This document shows positions 11,022 through 21,455 of a stretch of 46,950 nucleotides of DNA, one piece after another. The position numbers and the translations under genes were made by a program. Source of the stretch: Hungatella sp. GTDB taxonomy: Bacteria > Bacillota > Clostridia > Lachnospirales > Lachnospiraceae. The notes under the pieces are model-generated. The model was not told the origin of the DNA. It ran no database searches and saw only the letters and a list, made by a program, of their open reading frames with translations. Position 1 is the stretch's first letter, and every line of letters starts with the position of its first letter. The stretch is from positions 1 through 46,950 of the forward strand of contig JAAWHU010000019.1 of the NCBI GenBank assembly GCA_022796015.1, read 5' to 3'.

Positions 11022-11063
11022 AAAAAAAGAGGCTGTTGCAAAATTTAATTTCCACAACGCCCC
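11022..11063 (-). terminator. Intrinsic terminator between khpB and mnmE
   Basis: On the minus strand, GGGGC-GTTG pairs with CAAC-A-GCCTC around an AT-rich inner stem and is followed by seven U residues (11028-11022). It starts 24 bases past the khpB stop and ends only about 16 bases before the mnmE start codon, so it either ends the rpmH-khpB transcript or attenuates entry into mnmE. No separate mnmE promoter was identified. Confidence 0.65.
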
Positions 11064-11086
11064 TTTTACCTTATTTCAGAACACCC

Positions 11087-12091
11087 TTACTGATCCTGCC
11101 CTTTCTTTCCTTCCCTGCGCTCTCTCCCGTCTCTCTTAAGACAAATCACCACATGACGGAAAGGATCTTCACCTTCACTTCTGGTAACTACATACTTGTC
11201 GTTCTGAAGAGCCGCATGGATGATTCTCCTCTCATAAGGATTCATAGGCTCCAAAGAAACGTTTCGTCTGGTTCTCTTTACCTTGTAGGCAATGTTCTTT
11301 GCCAAGGACTCCAGAGTATCCTTTCTCCTGGCACGATAGTTCTCCGTATCCAGCTTTACCCTGACATACCCATCGCATTCCTTATTTACCACAAGGCTGG
11401 TAAGATACTGGAGAGAATCAAGAGTCTGTCCCCTCTTTCCAATGAGAATCCCCATATCGGCGCCGGCCATATCCACCGTAAGCTCTTTTTCCTTCTCGTC
11501 AAAGGCAGCCGTCACCTCCACTTCCATTCCCATGGCGGCAAATACCTGGTTTAAGAACTCCTTGGATGCTGCCATACATGCATCCACATCCACCTTCTTT
11601 GCAGGCTTTTTCTCTTCATCCTCATCCAAGATCTGATAAGTATTCTCTGCCGCCTCGGATTTTACAGCCTTCGGTACGGGTTTTACATTCTTAAATACTT
11701 CCTTTGCTTCTAAAACCGTCTCATCCTTCTGAGCCTTCTGCTGATTTCTTGATTGGTTCTTCTGAGTCTTCTGATTTTTCTGATTATTCTTCTTAGGAGC
11801 CTCCTTGGGAGTTTCTTTTCCTAACTCCCTTGTGTCTTTCTCTTCCTTTTTCTTCTCCTTCACTGTCTCGGTGCTGTCGATCTTTCCTGTAGTCAGAAAT
11901 GCCTCTAGATCGTCGTCTTCTTTTTTCTTTTTTGCCCGAATCACTACATTCTTTGCAAATAATCCTAAAAATCCGGTGCTCCCCTTATCCACAATCTCAT
12001 AATCCAGGTTATCGCTTGTGGTTCCCAGATCAATCAGAGCTTTGGTAATGGCCTCATCCAAAGTCTTGGCTGTCACTGTAATCCTATCCAT
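11087..12091 (-). CDS. khpB: RNA-binding protein KhpB/EloR (Jag, SpoIIIJ-associated)
   Basis: 334 aa with the three-part layout of this family. The Jag-N domain is at about residues 1-52 (TAKTLDEAITKALIDLGT through GFLGLFAKNVVIRAKKK). A long low-complexity Lys/Glu/Gln linker (about 55-165) follows, then a KH domain (GADMGILIGKRGQTLDSLQYL) and an R3H domain ending in the basic tail ERREGKKGQDQ. In streptococci and lactobacilli this protein, with KhpA, affects cell elongation; that is family knowledge. It sits directly after yidC with a GGAGG ribosome-binding site 12 bases after the yidC stop. Confidence 0.94.
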   Translation of the reverse strand: MDRITVTAKTLDEAITKALIDLGTTSDNLDYEIVDKGSTGFLGLFAKNVVIRAKKKKEDDDLEAFLTTGKIDSTETVKEKKKEEKDTRELGKETPKEAPKKNNQKNQKTQKNQSRNQQKAQKDETVLEAKEVFKNVKPVPKAVKSEAAENTYQILDEDEEKKPAKKVDVDACMAASKEFLNQVFAAMGMEVEVTAAFDEKEKELTVDMAGADMGILIGKRGQTLDSLQYLTSLVVNKECDGYVRVKLDTENYRARRKDTLESLAKNIAYKVKRTRRNVSLEPMNPYERRIIHAALQNDKYVVTRSEGEDPFRHVVICLKRDGRERREGKKGQDQ

Positions 12092-12102
12092 AGGTTCCCC
12101 TC

Positions 12103-13395
12103 CTATTTGTTGTGCTTCTCGTTATACTTCTGCACCATGTTGGCCTTTGCCGCCAGACTGCCCGGTTTGGCATTCTGGTTATAATAGGCAGTAGATTCCT
12201 CTGCTATCTTCTTTGATTTTGCAACCTTGGCCGCACGCTTGGCCTCTTCCTTCTCCTCTTCCAACTGCATGTTCTTAAGAGTCTCCCCGTAATTGGTGTT
12301 CACCTTTGCTGGAGGGAGTCCTTTTTTGGCCCGTTTTTTATTGGCCTTCTCCACATTCTGTGCAATGAGCTCATCAATATCAACCTTATCTAAGTATGCA
12401 TTTACCCCTAACTGCTGAACCACCTGAAGCAGACTGCTCATTACCCAGTAAAGTCCGATTCCAAGGGGAAATGTAAAACAGAAAAATACGGACATCAGAG
12501 GCATATATACATTCATGGACTTCATCATGGCGGCACTTGGATTATCCTCACTATTTGCCTGAGGCTGAGTAGCGCTAATAAGCTTTGTGCTGTACCACTG
12601 GGTTAAACCCGATAAAATAGGAATCAGTAAAGCGATCAAGGCGGTAACGATGGAGACATCGGAACCGCTGTTCATAAATTCCTTTAACACGTTAAAAGGA
12701 GTATATGCAATGTTCATTCCCAAAAACTGCTGCATTCCGTTGATGGCCGCTATGGCGTTCTCACCGGCTGCGGTGGCAACATCACGGATTGCAGGAAATG
12801 CCCCTGCAAGCTCATCCCACTGCTTGTCCGTCAGCTTATAGAGAAGATCCACTACTTTGTCTAGGTTGGTATAATCCATGCCCGCCAGTCTGTGGGTCTC
12901 TGCAAGTTCAGTAAATACCGGGGATGAAGTATATCCGGAAGGAAGCTTCTCAATAATAAGATCAAAATAATGTCTTACGGACGCTACATAAGCGGGAATG
13001 TTGTACATTACCCTGTACAATGCAAACATAATGGGAAGCTGAATCAAAAGAGGGAGACAGCCTCCTGTCATGGAAGTTCCGTACTTATCATAGACAGCCT
13101 TTGTCTCCACGTTCATGCGCATCATGGAGTCGTTGTCATTTTTCCCCTTATACTTTTTCTGAATAGCCTGAAGCTCCGGCTGCATCACTGCCATTAATTT
13201 GCTGGACTTCTGCTGCTTTAAAGTAAGAGGCAGCATTAAAAGCTTCATGACGATTGTAAACAAAATAATACACAGGCCAATATTCATTACACCAAAAGTA
13301 CTGGTAAACCGAAACAAAGCCTCCATAATCCATCCAAGGATCTGGGCCACCGGCCCCAAGATACCGCCTGCCTTAGTCAGAACTAAAAAATCCAA
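12103..13395 (-). CDS. yidC: Membrane protein insertase YidC (SpoIIIJ/OxaI family)
   Basis: 430 aa, longer than the roughly 260 aa of Bacillus YidC. An N-terminal hydrophobic segment has no lipobox Cys. The first core helix contains NIGLCIILFTIVMKLLMLPL, with Arg-free but Lys-rich cytosolic hairpin segments (KQQKSSKLMAVMQPELQAIQ), then PLLIQLPIMFALYRVMY. A roughly 100-residue extracellular insertion (about 140-235) separates this from the last helices (ALIALLIPILSGL and SVFFCFTFPLGIGLYWVMSS). The C-terminus is long, basic and cytosolic, as expected for ribosome docking. It lies in the rpmH-rnpA-yidD-yidC-khpB operon. Confidence 0.96.
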   Translation of the reverse strand: MDFLVLTKAGGILGPVAQILGWIMEALFRFTSTFGVMNIGLCIILFTIVMKLLMLPLTLKQQKSSKLMAVMQPELQAIQKKYKGKNDNDSMMRMNVETKAVYDKYGTSMTGGCLPLLIQLPIMFALYRVMYNIPAYVASVRHYFDLIIEKLPSGYTSSPVFTELAETHRLAGMDYTNLDKVVDLLYKLTDKQWDELAGAFPAIRDVATAAGENAIAAINGMQQFLGMNIAYTPFNVLKEFMNSGSDVSIVTALIALLIPILSGLTQWYSTKLISATQPQANSEDNPSAAMMKSMNVYMPLMSVFFCFTFPLGIGLYWVMSSLLQVVQQLGVNAYLDKVDIDELIAQNVEKANKKRAKKGLPPAKVNTNYGETLKNMQLEEEKEEAKRAAKVAKSKKIAEESTAYYNQNAKPGSLAAKANMVQKYNEKHNK

Positions 13396-13413
13396 TGAAC
13401 TACCTCCTCGTCA

Positions 13414-13635
13414 TTAGGGGACTGGGTCATAACCGCCTTCTGCCCATGGATGACACTTAAGTATCCTCCTAAGGGACAACCATAAACCTTTCACAACGCC
13501 GTATTTTTGAAGTGCCTCAATGGCGTATTGAGAGCACGTAGGCGTGTAGATACAGTGATATCTTACCTTTAAGGGAGATAAAAAAATCTGATATCCCCTG
13601 ATACACAGGATCAAAACTTTTTTTATCATAATCAT
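13414..13635 (-). CDS. yidD: Membrane-protein insertion efficiency factor YidD
   Basis: About 73 aa. It contains the family signature GYQIFLSPL, then [17 protein letters not shown], with conserved Cys, and ends [10 protein letters not shown]. YidD is a small membrane-associated protein that helps YidC-dependent insertion. The start is uncertain: GTG 13638, ATG 13635 and ATG 13629 are all in frame. ATG 13635 touches the rnpA stop, which suggests coupling. Confidence 0.92.
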   Translation of the reverse strand: MIMIKKVLILCIRGYQIFLSPLKVRYHCIYTPTCSQYAIEALQKYGVVKGLWLSLRRILKCHPWAEGGYDPVP

Positions 13636-13979
13636 CACTTCGATTCTTTCATAATGTTATGCAGCCCCAGTAAGTGCCTGTATGCACTTTCCATTTTTTT
13701 GTAATCCGTATCCTTAGCTGCCCCTCGGGCAACTACAATGATGTCTAACCCAGAGTCTGTCTGCTCTCTGTTTGATCGAAAAATCTCTCTTAACAGACGG
13801 GTCACGCGGTGTCTCACCACGCTGTTTCCAACTTTTTTGCTGACGGAAATCCCGATCCGGGTCTCCTCACTTCCTGTATTATAAACATACATAATTAAAA
13901 GTTTGTTGGCATAGGATCTGCCGTTTTTATAAACGGTCTGAAAATCACTGTTCTTTTTCACTGAAGGAAATCTTCTCAT
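13635..13979 (-). CDS. rnpA: Ribonuclease P protein component
   Basis: 114 aa starting [26 protein letters not shown] lies five bases upstream of this ATG, so the slightly earlier ATG at 13991 is rejected. RnpA assists the catalytic RNA in maturing tRNA 5' ends. The RNR-type signature here reads [18 protein letters not shown], with His57 at the usual Asn position. It follows rpmH and overlaps yidD by one base. Confidence 0.96.
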   Translation of the reverse strand: MRRFPSVKKNSDFQTVYKNGRSYANKLLIMYVYNTGSEETRIGISVSKKVGNSVVRHRVTRLLREIFRSNREQTDSGLDIIVVARGAAKDTDYKKMESAYRHLLGLHNIMKESK

Positions 13980-14097
13980 AGAACCTCCCATACCCTGTTA
14001 AAAGCAGCAAAAATCAATGTAAAGAAAAGGCCACAATCTCTTGCGGCCTGGTTCATTAAAAAGTATCCGATTCCATGCGCTTATACGCATCTCCGGA

Positions 14098-14232
14098 TTA
14101 AGCAGATAATCTTGCTCTTCCTTTTGCTCTTCTGGCAGCTAACACTTTTCTTCCGCCTGGAGTACTCATTCTGGCTCTGAAGCCATGAACTTTTGCTCTC
14201 TGTCTTTTCTTCGGCTGAAATGTCATCTTCAT
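14098..14232 (-). CDS. rpmH: 50S ribosomal protein L34
   Basis: 44 aa and very basic: begins [19 protein letters not shown], continues [19 protein letters not shown] and ends RARLSA. This is the full-length canonical L34. A GAGGAGGTG ribosome-binding site precedes it. It opens the rpmH-rnpA-yidD-yidC-khpB operon from a consensus promoter at 14313-14341. Confidence 0.98.
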   Translation of the reverse strand: MKMTFQPKKRQRAKVHGFRARMSTPGGRKVLAARRAKGRARLSA

Positions 14233-14312
14233 ATCGCGGGCACCTCCTCTTTATCTTAACTTATCCATTAAGCACATTAAGACTATTCTAAATTGGATTA
14301 AACATCTTCTCA

Positions 14313-14341
14313 ATTATAAAGAAGGAATCCCTTAAAGTCAA
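14313..14341 (-). promoter_or_regulatory. rpmH operon promoter
   Basis: Minus strand: TTGACT, a 17-nt spacer and TATAAT. The -35 box overlaps the stop codon of the upstream ECF gene. This would drive rpmH through khpB. Confidence 0.8.
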
Positions 14342-14973
14342 GCACTTTTCGCAAAATAACCTACTGCTTTCAGCAATACTTTTCCCACAACCGTCACCAG
14401 AATCCCGGCAGCTATGGCTTCGGGAACCCCCGACCCCGTAACCGTGGCCATGATTAATCCCCACACTCCGTTTACCGCCACATTTTTTACCTGGGCATAC
14501 TCTCTGGCAAGAAGCAGGTAAATACTTCCCATGACAAGTGTTGTATTCACCATGGATCCGGCAAATCCCGTGATGGGAAGGGCCAGATTAGGACTGACTC
14601 TGCACTTTCTAAGGAGAATCCACAGCCACCCTGCAGCCACTCCGATCATAATCCGGCATCCTACGGAGATCCACACTGCCTTTAAGGCTCCTTCTATGCC
14701 TGTCATGCTCATGAAAGGGGAAAACGCAAAGGACAAAAGCGTCGGCGCAGTCGTGTTGCTTATCATGGAACAGATTCCGAACACTGCACCAAGAATCGCC
14801 CCTGCCCCGGGCCCAAAAAGGATGGCTCCCAGAATAACCGGGATGTGAACAGTTGTTGCCTTAACCACGGGAAGATGAATCATTCCAAGAGGCGTATTTG
14901 CCAGCAGAATGACGATTGCCGCCATAAGTGCAACACTGGTCAGATAACGAGTGTCTTTTTTCTTCTTATTCAT
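14338..14973 (-). CDS. ECF transporter S component
   Basis: 211 aa with about six hydrophobic segments. It has the hallmark of vitamin-type S components: a first helix with Ala/Gly-rich small residues (SVALMAAIVILLANTPLG), then VVKATTVHIPVILGAILFGPGAGAILGAVFG. The S component binds the substrate in the membrane and docks to a shared EcfT-EcfA module, which is not in this window. The ATTVHIP stretch resembles, from memory, the pantothenate-type group, but the substrate is not assigned. The gene sits between rpmH and oriC, with its own promoter at 15059-15087. Confidence 0.85.
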   Translation of the reverse strand: MNKKKKDTRYLTSVALMAAIVILLANTPLGMIHLPVVKATTVHIPVILGAILFGPGAGAILGAVFGICSMISNTTAPTLLSFAFSPFMSMTGIEGALKAVWISVGCRIMIGVAAGWLWILLRKCRVSPNLALPITGFAGSMVNTTLVMGSIYLLLAREYAQVKNVAVNGVWGLIMATVTGSGVPEAIAAGILVTVVGKVLLKAVGYFAKSA

Positions 14974-15027
14974 TTTTTCCTCCTGCTACTGTTCCCTTTT
15001 ATAAGGGATACAATGCTTATTATTTGA

Positions 15028-15047
15028 TGCAAACCATACAGTTTGCA
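15028..15047. repeat. Inverted repeat in the leader of the ECF gene
   Basis: Perfect 7-nt arms, TGCAAAC and GTTTGCA, separated by CATACA, lie right at the predicted transcription start and 55 bases before the ATG. It could be an operator or an RNA hairpin. There is no U-run after it, so it is not a terminator. Confidence 0.5.
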
Positions 15048-15058
15048 GTCACAGGTGG

Positions 15059-15087
15059 ATTATATATAAGAGTTATGGTTTCGTCAA
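15059..15087 (-). promoter_or_regulatory. Promoter of the ECF S-component gene
   Basis: Minus strand: TTGACG, a 17-nt spacer and TATAAT. The predicted start falls at the edge of the inverted repeat at 15028-15047. Confidence 0.7.
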
Positions 15088-15125
15088 CCCAAATTTTCCC
15101 CATTTTCCAGAGTCATATACCCCAC

Positions 15126-15326
15126 TTATCCACAAAATGTTGATAACTTGTGGATAACTCTCTTTATATCCTCCTTTTTTATACATTCCTATTTTATATT
15201 TCCTGATTTTTGTGGACAGAACTTCTGTTTATAACTATAGAATTTCTTATCCCCACAATGTGGAAAACCCTATGATTTCACTGTGTTTTCACATGAATTA
15301 CACACATTTCCACCATCTTATCCACA
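15126..15326. other. oriC: oriC, upstream DnaA-box cluster
   Basis: Perfect DnaA boxes TTATCCACA occur at 15126-15134, 15149-15157 (reverse) and 15318-15326. Near-matches lie at about 15210 (TGTGGACAG), 15249 (TTATCCCCA) and 15259 (TGTGGAAAA). The region between is AT-rich with long T/A runs. Together with the downstream cluster it forms a bipartite origin around dnaA. The whole 457-base interval 14974-15430 contains the ECF leader, this cluster and the dnaA promoter; no gene was seen. Confidence 0.88.
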
Positions 15327-15343
15327 TAAATTTTCACTTTTGA

Positions 15344-15372
15344 TTGAAAAATCAGGCTTCCTATTGTAAAAT
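15344..15372 (+). promoter_or_regulatory. dnaA promoter
   Basis: TTGAAA, a 17-nt spacer and TAAAAT. A perfect DnaA box ends 17 bases upstream of the -35 box, consistent with autoregulation by DnaA. Confidence 0.65.
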
Positions 15373-15430
15373 AAGACTAGATTGGGCAAATGCGCGGATT
15401 TGCCTTTTAATACACGTTAGGAGACAAATT

Positions 15431-16807
15431 ATGCTAGAACAGTTAAAAAAGCAGTGGGATGAGATCCTTCTTCATTTAAAAGAGGAACATGAACTTTTAG
15501 ATGTTTCTTACAAAACATGGCTTCTTCCATTGAAAGTCTATTCCGTGGAGGGGAATACCGTCAGTATCCTTGCCCCGGATGCTAATTTTGTCACCTATAT
15601 CCGAAAAAAATACGGACTCCTCCTTCAGGTCACCATTGAGGAAATGACCGGCTTTGCATGTACCGTGGAGTTTGTCACTGAGGATATGATCGCTGCCTCC
15701 TCCAAAGAAAAACCGGAAAAATATCTGATTCAGACAGGTGCCAGCGACGTAAGCCAGACTGCTATTCAGACTGCCAACCTAAATCCACGCTACACCTTTG
15801 ACACCTTTGTAGTGGGCGCCAACAACAATCTGGCCCATGCCGCCGCCCTTGCAGTGGCCGAATCTCCGGGAGAGGTTTACAATCCTCTTTTTATTTACGG
15901 AGGCGTGGGACTTGGCAAGACCCATCTTATGCATTCTATCGCCCATTTTATCCTTAAAAATAACAAGGATGCAAAAATTTTATACGTTACCTCGGAAAAG
16001 TTTACCAACGAGCTTATTGACGCCATCCGAAATAAGAACAACATTTCCACCACGGAATTCAGGGAAAAGTACCGGAACAATGATGTTCTCCTCATTGATG
16101 ATATCCAGTTTATCATCGGCAAGGAGAGTACCCAGGAAGAATTCTTCCACACCTTCAACACCCTGTACGAAGCCAAAAAGCAGATTATCATATCCTCCGA
16201 TAAACCGCCGAAGGACATAGAGACCTTAGAAGAACGTCTCCGCTCCAGGTTCGAGTGGGGACTGACCGTTGACATTCAATCTCCGGATTACGAGACCAGA
16301 ATGGCGATTCTGCGCAAAAAAGAAGAACTGGAAGGCTATAATATTGATAATGAAGTGATCAAATACATTGCCACCAACATTAAGTCCAATATCCGGGAAC
16401 TGGAAGGCGCCCTCACTAAGATTGTGGCCCTCTCCAAACTGGATCACAACAAAGAGATCAACATTTCCCTGGCGGAGGAGGCCTTAAAGGACATTATCTC
16501 CCCCGGCTCTGAACGGAAAATCACCGCGGACTTTATTATCCAGGTGGTGGCAGATCATTTCGGCCTCACCCCCCTTGATATTGCGTCGCAAAAACGCAGT
16601 AAGAACATTGCCTACCCGCGGCAGATCTGTATGTATCTCTGCCAGGAGATCACAGGCACCCCCCTTCAGGAGATCGGACGGCTCTTAGGAGGAAGGGACC
16701 ACACCACCATTATCCATGGCCGCGATAAGATCGCTGCAGACTTAAAAACCAACGATTCCACGGCCAACACCATCGAGATCTTAAAGAAAAAACTTAACCC
16801 ACAATAG
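15431..16807 (+). CDS. dnaA: Chromosomal replication initiator protein DnaA
   Basis: 458 aa, the AAA+ initiator that binds the flanking DnaA boxes and opens oriC. Domain I is the N-terminal segment (MLEQLKKQWDEILLHL). Domain III begins at NPRYTFDTFVVGANN and carries Walker A GGVGLGKTHL (about residue 156) and Walker B VLLIDDIQF (about 218). Domain IV ends with the DnaA-box-binding signature GGRDHTTIIHG (about 420-430). The reading frame opens earlier, at 15344, but AGGAG eight bases before ATG 15431 and the family N-terminus fix the start here. First gene of the dnaA-dnaN-yaaA-recF-gyrB-gyrA series. Confidence 0.98.
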   Translation: MLEQLKKQWDEILLHLKEEHELLDVSYKTWLLPLKVYSVEGNTVSILAPDANFVTYIRKKYGLLLQVTIEEMTGFACTVEFVTEDMIAASSKEKPEKYLIQTGASDVSQTAIQTANLNPRYTFDTFVVGANNNLAHAAALAVAESPGEVYNPLFIYGGVGLGKTHLMHSIAHFILKNNKDAKILYVTSEKFTNELIDAIRNKNNISTTEFREKYRNNDVLLIDDIQFIIGKESTQEEFFHTFNTLYEAKKQIIISSDKPPKDIETLEERLRSRFEWGLTVDIQSPDYETRMAILRKKEELEGYNIDNEVIKYIATNIKSNIRELEGALTKIVALSKLDHNKEINISLAEEALKDIISPGSERKITADFIIQVVADHFGLTPLDIASQKRSKNIAYPRQICMYLCQEITGTPLQEIGRLLGGRDHTTIIHGRDKIAADLKTNDSTANTIEILKKKLNPQ

Positions 16808-16809
16808 AC

Positions 16810-16879
16810 TGTGGACAACCTGTTGAATTTCTGTGGATAAGCTTTCCCTATTTTACATGAATTTCCACACTGTGGATAA
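16810..16879. other. oriC: oriC, downstream DnaA-box cluster (dnaA-dnaN interval)
   Basis: Perfect boxes TGTGGATAA occur at 16832-16840 and 16871-16879, with a one-mismatch box TGTGGACAA at 16810-16818. The rest of the 257-base interval to dnaN is AT-rich (16980-17040) and is a candidate unwinding element, as in Bacillus, where unwinding occurs on this side of dnaA. Confidence 0.82.
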
Positions 16880-17064
16880 AGGGTCTTAAGTTCCCATAGA
16901 TTCTCAACCCTTTCCACATGGTTCTCAACACCAGTTTTCCTTGTATTCATAAGGATTCTTAGGTTTTACACAAATTCACAGCCCCTACTACGGTTTCTAC
17001 GAAAAATAACTATATCTTTCTATCTATATAAGGCCTATAACCAGCAAAGGAGTTATCAACATTT

Positions 17065-18183
17065 ATGAAGCTGACATTTAAAAAAGAAGACCTACTAAAC
17101 GGAATCAACATCGTATTAAAAGCAGTATCCTCCAAGACCACCATGCCCATCCTGGAATGTATTCTTGTGGACGCATCCACAGACCAGATCAAACTCACTG
17201 CCAATGACATGGAGCTGGGCATTGAAACAAAGGTAGAAGGGAATATTCTTGAAAGGGGAAAGATTGCTTTGGAAGCAAAACTTCTCTCAGAGATTATCCG
17301 GAAGCTCTCAGGAGGAGAAGCCCCCATCACCATAGAATCTGATTCTTATTACAATACCACCATCACCTGCGAATCTTCCGTATTTCATATCCAGGGAAAG
17401 GATGGCGAAGAATTTTCCTATCTTCCTTATATAGAAAAAGACCATTATATCAGTCTTTCTCAGTTTACCTTAAAAGAGGTAATCAGGCAGACCCTGTTTT
17501 CCATCTCTGTCAATGACAGCAATAAGATGATGACAGGGGAACTGTTTCAGGTAACGGATGACGAGCTAAAGGTGGTTTCTCTGGATGGACACAGGATGTC
17601 CATAAGAAAAATTACCCTGAAAGAGCATTATGAGAATATAAAAGTCATTGTACCTGGCAAGACTCTCAGTGAGATCAGCAAGATACTAAGCGGGGATAAT
17701 GAAAGTGAAGTTCTGGTCTATTTCAGCAAGAACCATATTCTCTTTGAATTCGATGCAACCGTAGTGGTATCCCGGCTTATCGAAGGGGAATACTTCCGCA
17801 TTGAACAGATGCTTTCCAGCGACTATGAGACAAAGGTAACCATTAATAAGCGGGAATTTTTAGATAATATTGATCGTGCTAGTATTTTTATTAGAGAAAA
17901 CGATAAAAAACCAATTATTTTAAATATTTTAGACAATCTTATGCAGCTGAAGATGAATTCCAGCTTTGGCTCCATGAATTCTGAGATTCAGATTCAAAAG
18001 ACTGGTAATGACATTATGATTGGATTTAATCCCAAATTTCTCATGGATGCATTAAGAATCATTGATGATGAGGAAGTGGATCTTTACATGATGAATCCCA
18101 AGTCTCCCTGCTTTATCAAGGATCAGAAGGAGACCTATATTTATCTGATTCTCCCTGTCAATTTTAATGCGGCCACAATCTAG
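17065..18183 (+). CDS. dnaN: DNA polymerase III sliding clamp, beta subunit
   Basis: 372 aa, the normal length of the beta clamp, which dimerises into a ring and tethers the replicative polymerase. Recognisable stretches are the N-terminal MKLTFKKEDLLNGINIVLKAVSSK, MPILECILVDA, VSLDGHRMSIR in the middle domain, and the C-terminal YIYLILPVNF. AAGGAG precedes the ATG. The gene lies in the standard position after dnaA. Confidence 0.98.
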   Translation: MKLTFKKEDLLNGINIVLKAVSSKTTMPILECILVDASTDQIKLTANDMELGIETKVEGNILERGKIALEAKLLSEIIRKLSGGEAPITIESDSYYNTTITCESSVFHIQGKDGEEFSYLPYIEKDHYISLSQFTLKEVIRQTLFSISVNDSNKMMTGELFQVTDDELKVVSLDGHRMSIRKITLKEHYENIKVIVPGKTLSEISKILSGDNESEVLVYFSKNHILFEFDATVVVSRLIEGEYFRIEQMLSSDYETKVTINKREFLDNIDRASIFIRENDKKPIILNILDNLMQLKMNSSFGSMNSEIQIQKTGNDIMIGFNPKFLMDALRIIDDEEVDLYMMNPKSPCFIKDQKETYIYLILPVNFNAATI

Positions 18184-18200
18184 GGAAGGAAAGGACATCC

Positions 18201-18416
18201 ATGGAGGTTATTAAATTAAGAGAAGAGTATATAAAATTGAACCAGGCTCTCAAGGCTGCAGGCCTTGCAGAGTCCGGTGTGGATGCCAAATACGCCATCC
18301 TTTCAGGAAAGGTAAAGGTCAATGGGCAGACAGAGCTTCAGAGAGGAAAGAAGCTTTATGCCGGAGACCTGGTAGAGTATGAGGGGCAGACCATAAGGAT
18401 TGAAGAAGGACTATGA
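18201..18416 (+). CDS. yaaA: S4-domain RNA-binding protein YaaA
   Basis: 71 aa consisting of a single S4 RNA-binding domain. It contains LNQALKAAGLAESGVDAKYAIL and GKVKVNGQTELQRGKKLYAGD, the typical alpha-L core. Such proteins sit between dnaN and recF in many Firmicutes. The stop overlaps the recF start (ATGA), so translation is coupled. Confidence 0.94.
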   Translation: MEVIKLREEYIKLNQALKAAGLAESGVDAKYAILSGKVKVNGQTELQRGKKLYAGDLVEYEGQTIRIEEGL

Positions 18417-19498
18417 CGGTTGATTCCATAGAACTGAAAAATTACAGGAATTACCAGGAATTACATATGGATTTCAGCCCGGGCACCAATATCCTTTACG
18501 GTGACAATGCCCAGGGAAAGACCAATATCCTGGAGGCGCTCTATGTGTGCAGCACCACCAAGTCCCACAGAGGAAGCAAAGACCGGGAGATGATTCGGTT
18601 TGAGGAGGAAGAAGCCCATATTAAGCTTTGCATGAAAAAGGCAGATGTGCCTTACCGTATTGACATGCATCTAAAGAAGAACAAGCCAAAGGGCATTGCC
18701 ATCAACGGAATTCCCATAAAAAAAGCCAGTGAATTGTTCGGAATTGTCAATATGGTTTTTTTCTCCCCGGAGGACTTAAATATTATTAAAAATGGCCCTG
18801 CAGAAAGGCGTCGTTTTATTGATTTAGAGTTATGTCAACTTGATAAGCTGTATGTTCATGCTCTGGTTCAATATAATAAAGTCCTTCTTCAGAGAAACCG
18901 ATTGCTGAAGGAACTTTATTATAAGCCGGACTATGAAGCTACTCTTGATATATGGGATATTCAGCTTTATGAATACGGAAAGGAGCTAATCCGCTGCAGG
19001 AAAGGATTTATAGAAGAGTTAAATGAGCTTGTGAGAAAAACCCACAGCCATCTCTCAGGAGGAAGGGAAAAACTGGTTCTGGCCTATGAGCCCAATGTGG
19101 ACATAAATGATTTTTCACAGAAAATAGCCGCGAACCGGGATACAGATCTGAAAATTAAGACCACCACCACAGGGCCTCACAGAGATGATATAAGCTTCTT
19201 GGTGGATGGAATTGACATAAGAAAGTTCGGCTCTCAGGGACAGCAGCGGACAGCAGCGTTATCCCTGAAGCTGGCGGAGATTGAACTGGTAAAAAAACTT
19301 GTCAGAGATTACCCGATTCTCCTTCTGGACGACGTGTTATCAGAGCTTGACGGAGGAAGGCAGGAGCATCTTCTGGCGGGAATCAGCCATATTCAGACTA
19401 TGATTACCTGCACGGGACTGGAAGATTTTGTGAACCACAGATTTCCTATAGACAGGGTTTTCAAGGTAATACAGGGAACAGTCAGTCAGGAAAATTAG
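18413..19498 (+). CDS. recF: DNA replication and repair protein RecF
   Basis: 361 aa, an SMC-like ATPase that helps load RecA at gaps. Walker A GDNAQGKTNILEALY is at about residues 30-44. The signature region (FGSQGQQRTAALSLKLAE) and Walker B (PILLLDDVLSELDGGR) lie in the last third. Length is normal. It overlaps yaaA by four bases and is followed by gyrB after 31 bases. Confidence 0.97.
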   Translation: MTVDSIELKNYRNYQELHMDFSPGTNILYGDNAQGKTNILEALYVCSTTKSHRGSKDREMIRFEEEEAHIKLCMKKADVPYRIDMHLKKNKPKGIAINGIPIKKASELFGIVNMVFFSPEDLNIIKNGPAERRRFIDLELCQLDKLYVHALVQYNKVLLQRNRLLKELYYKPDYEATLDIWDIQLYEYGKELIRCRKGFIEELNELVRKTHSHLSGGREKLVLAYEPNVDINDFSQKIAANRDTDLKIKTTTTGPHRDDISFLVDGIDIRKFGSQGQQRTAALSLKLAEIELVKKLVRDYPILLLDDVLSELDGGRQEHLLAGISHIQTMITCTGLEDFVNHRFPIDRVFKVIQGTVSQEN

Positions 19499-19511
19499 CC
19501 ATAGAAATTGA

Positions 19512-21443
<1,932 letters not shown>

Positions 21444-21455
21444 TGGAGGAAACTT

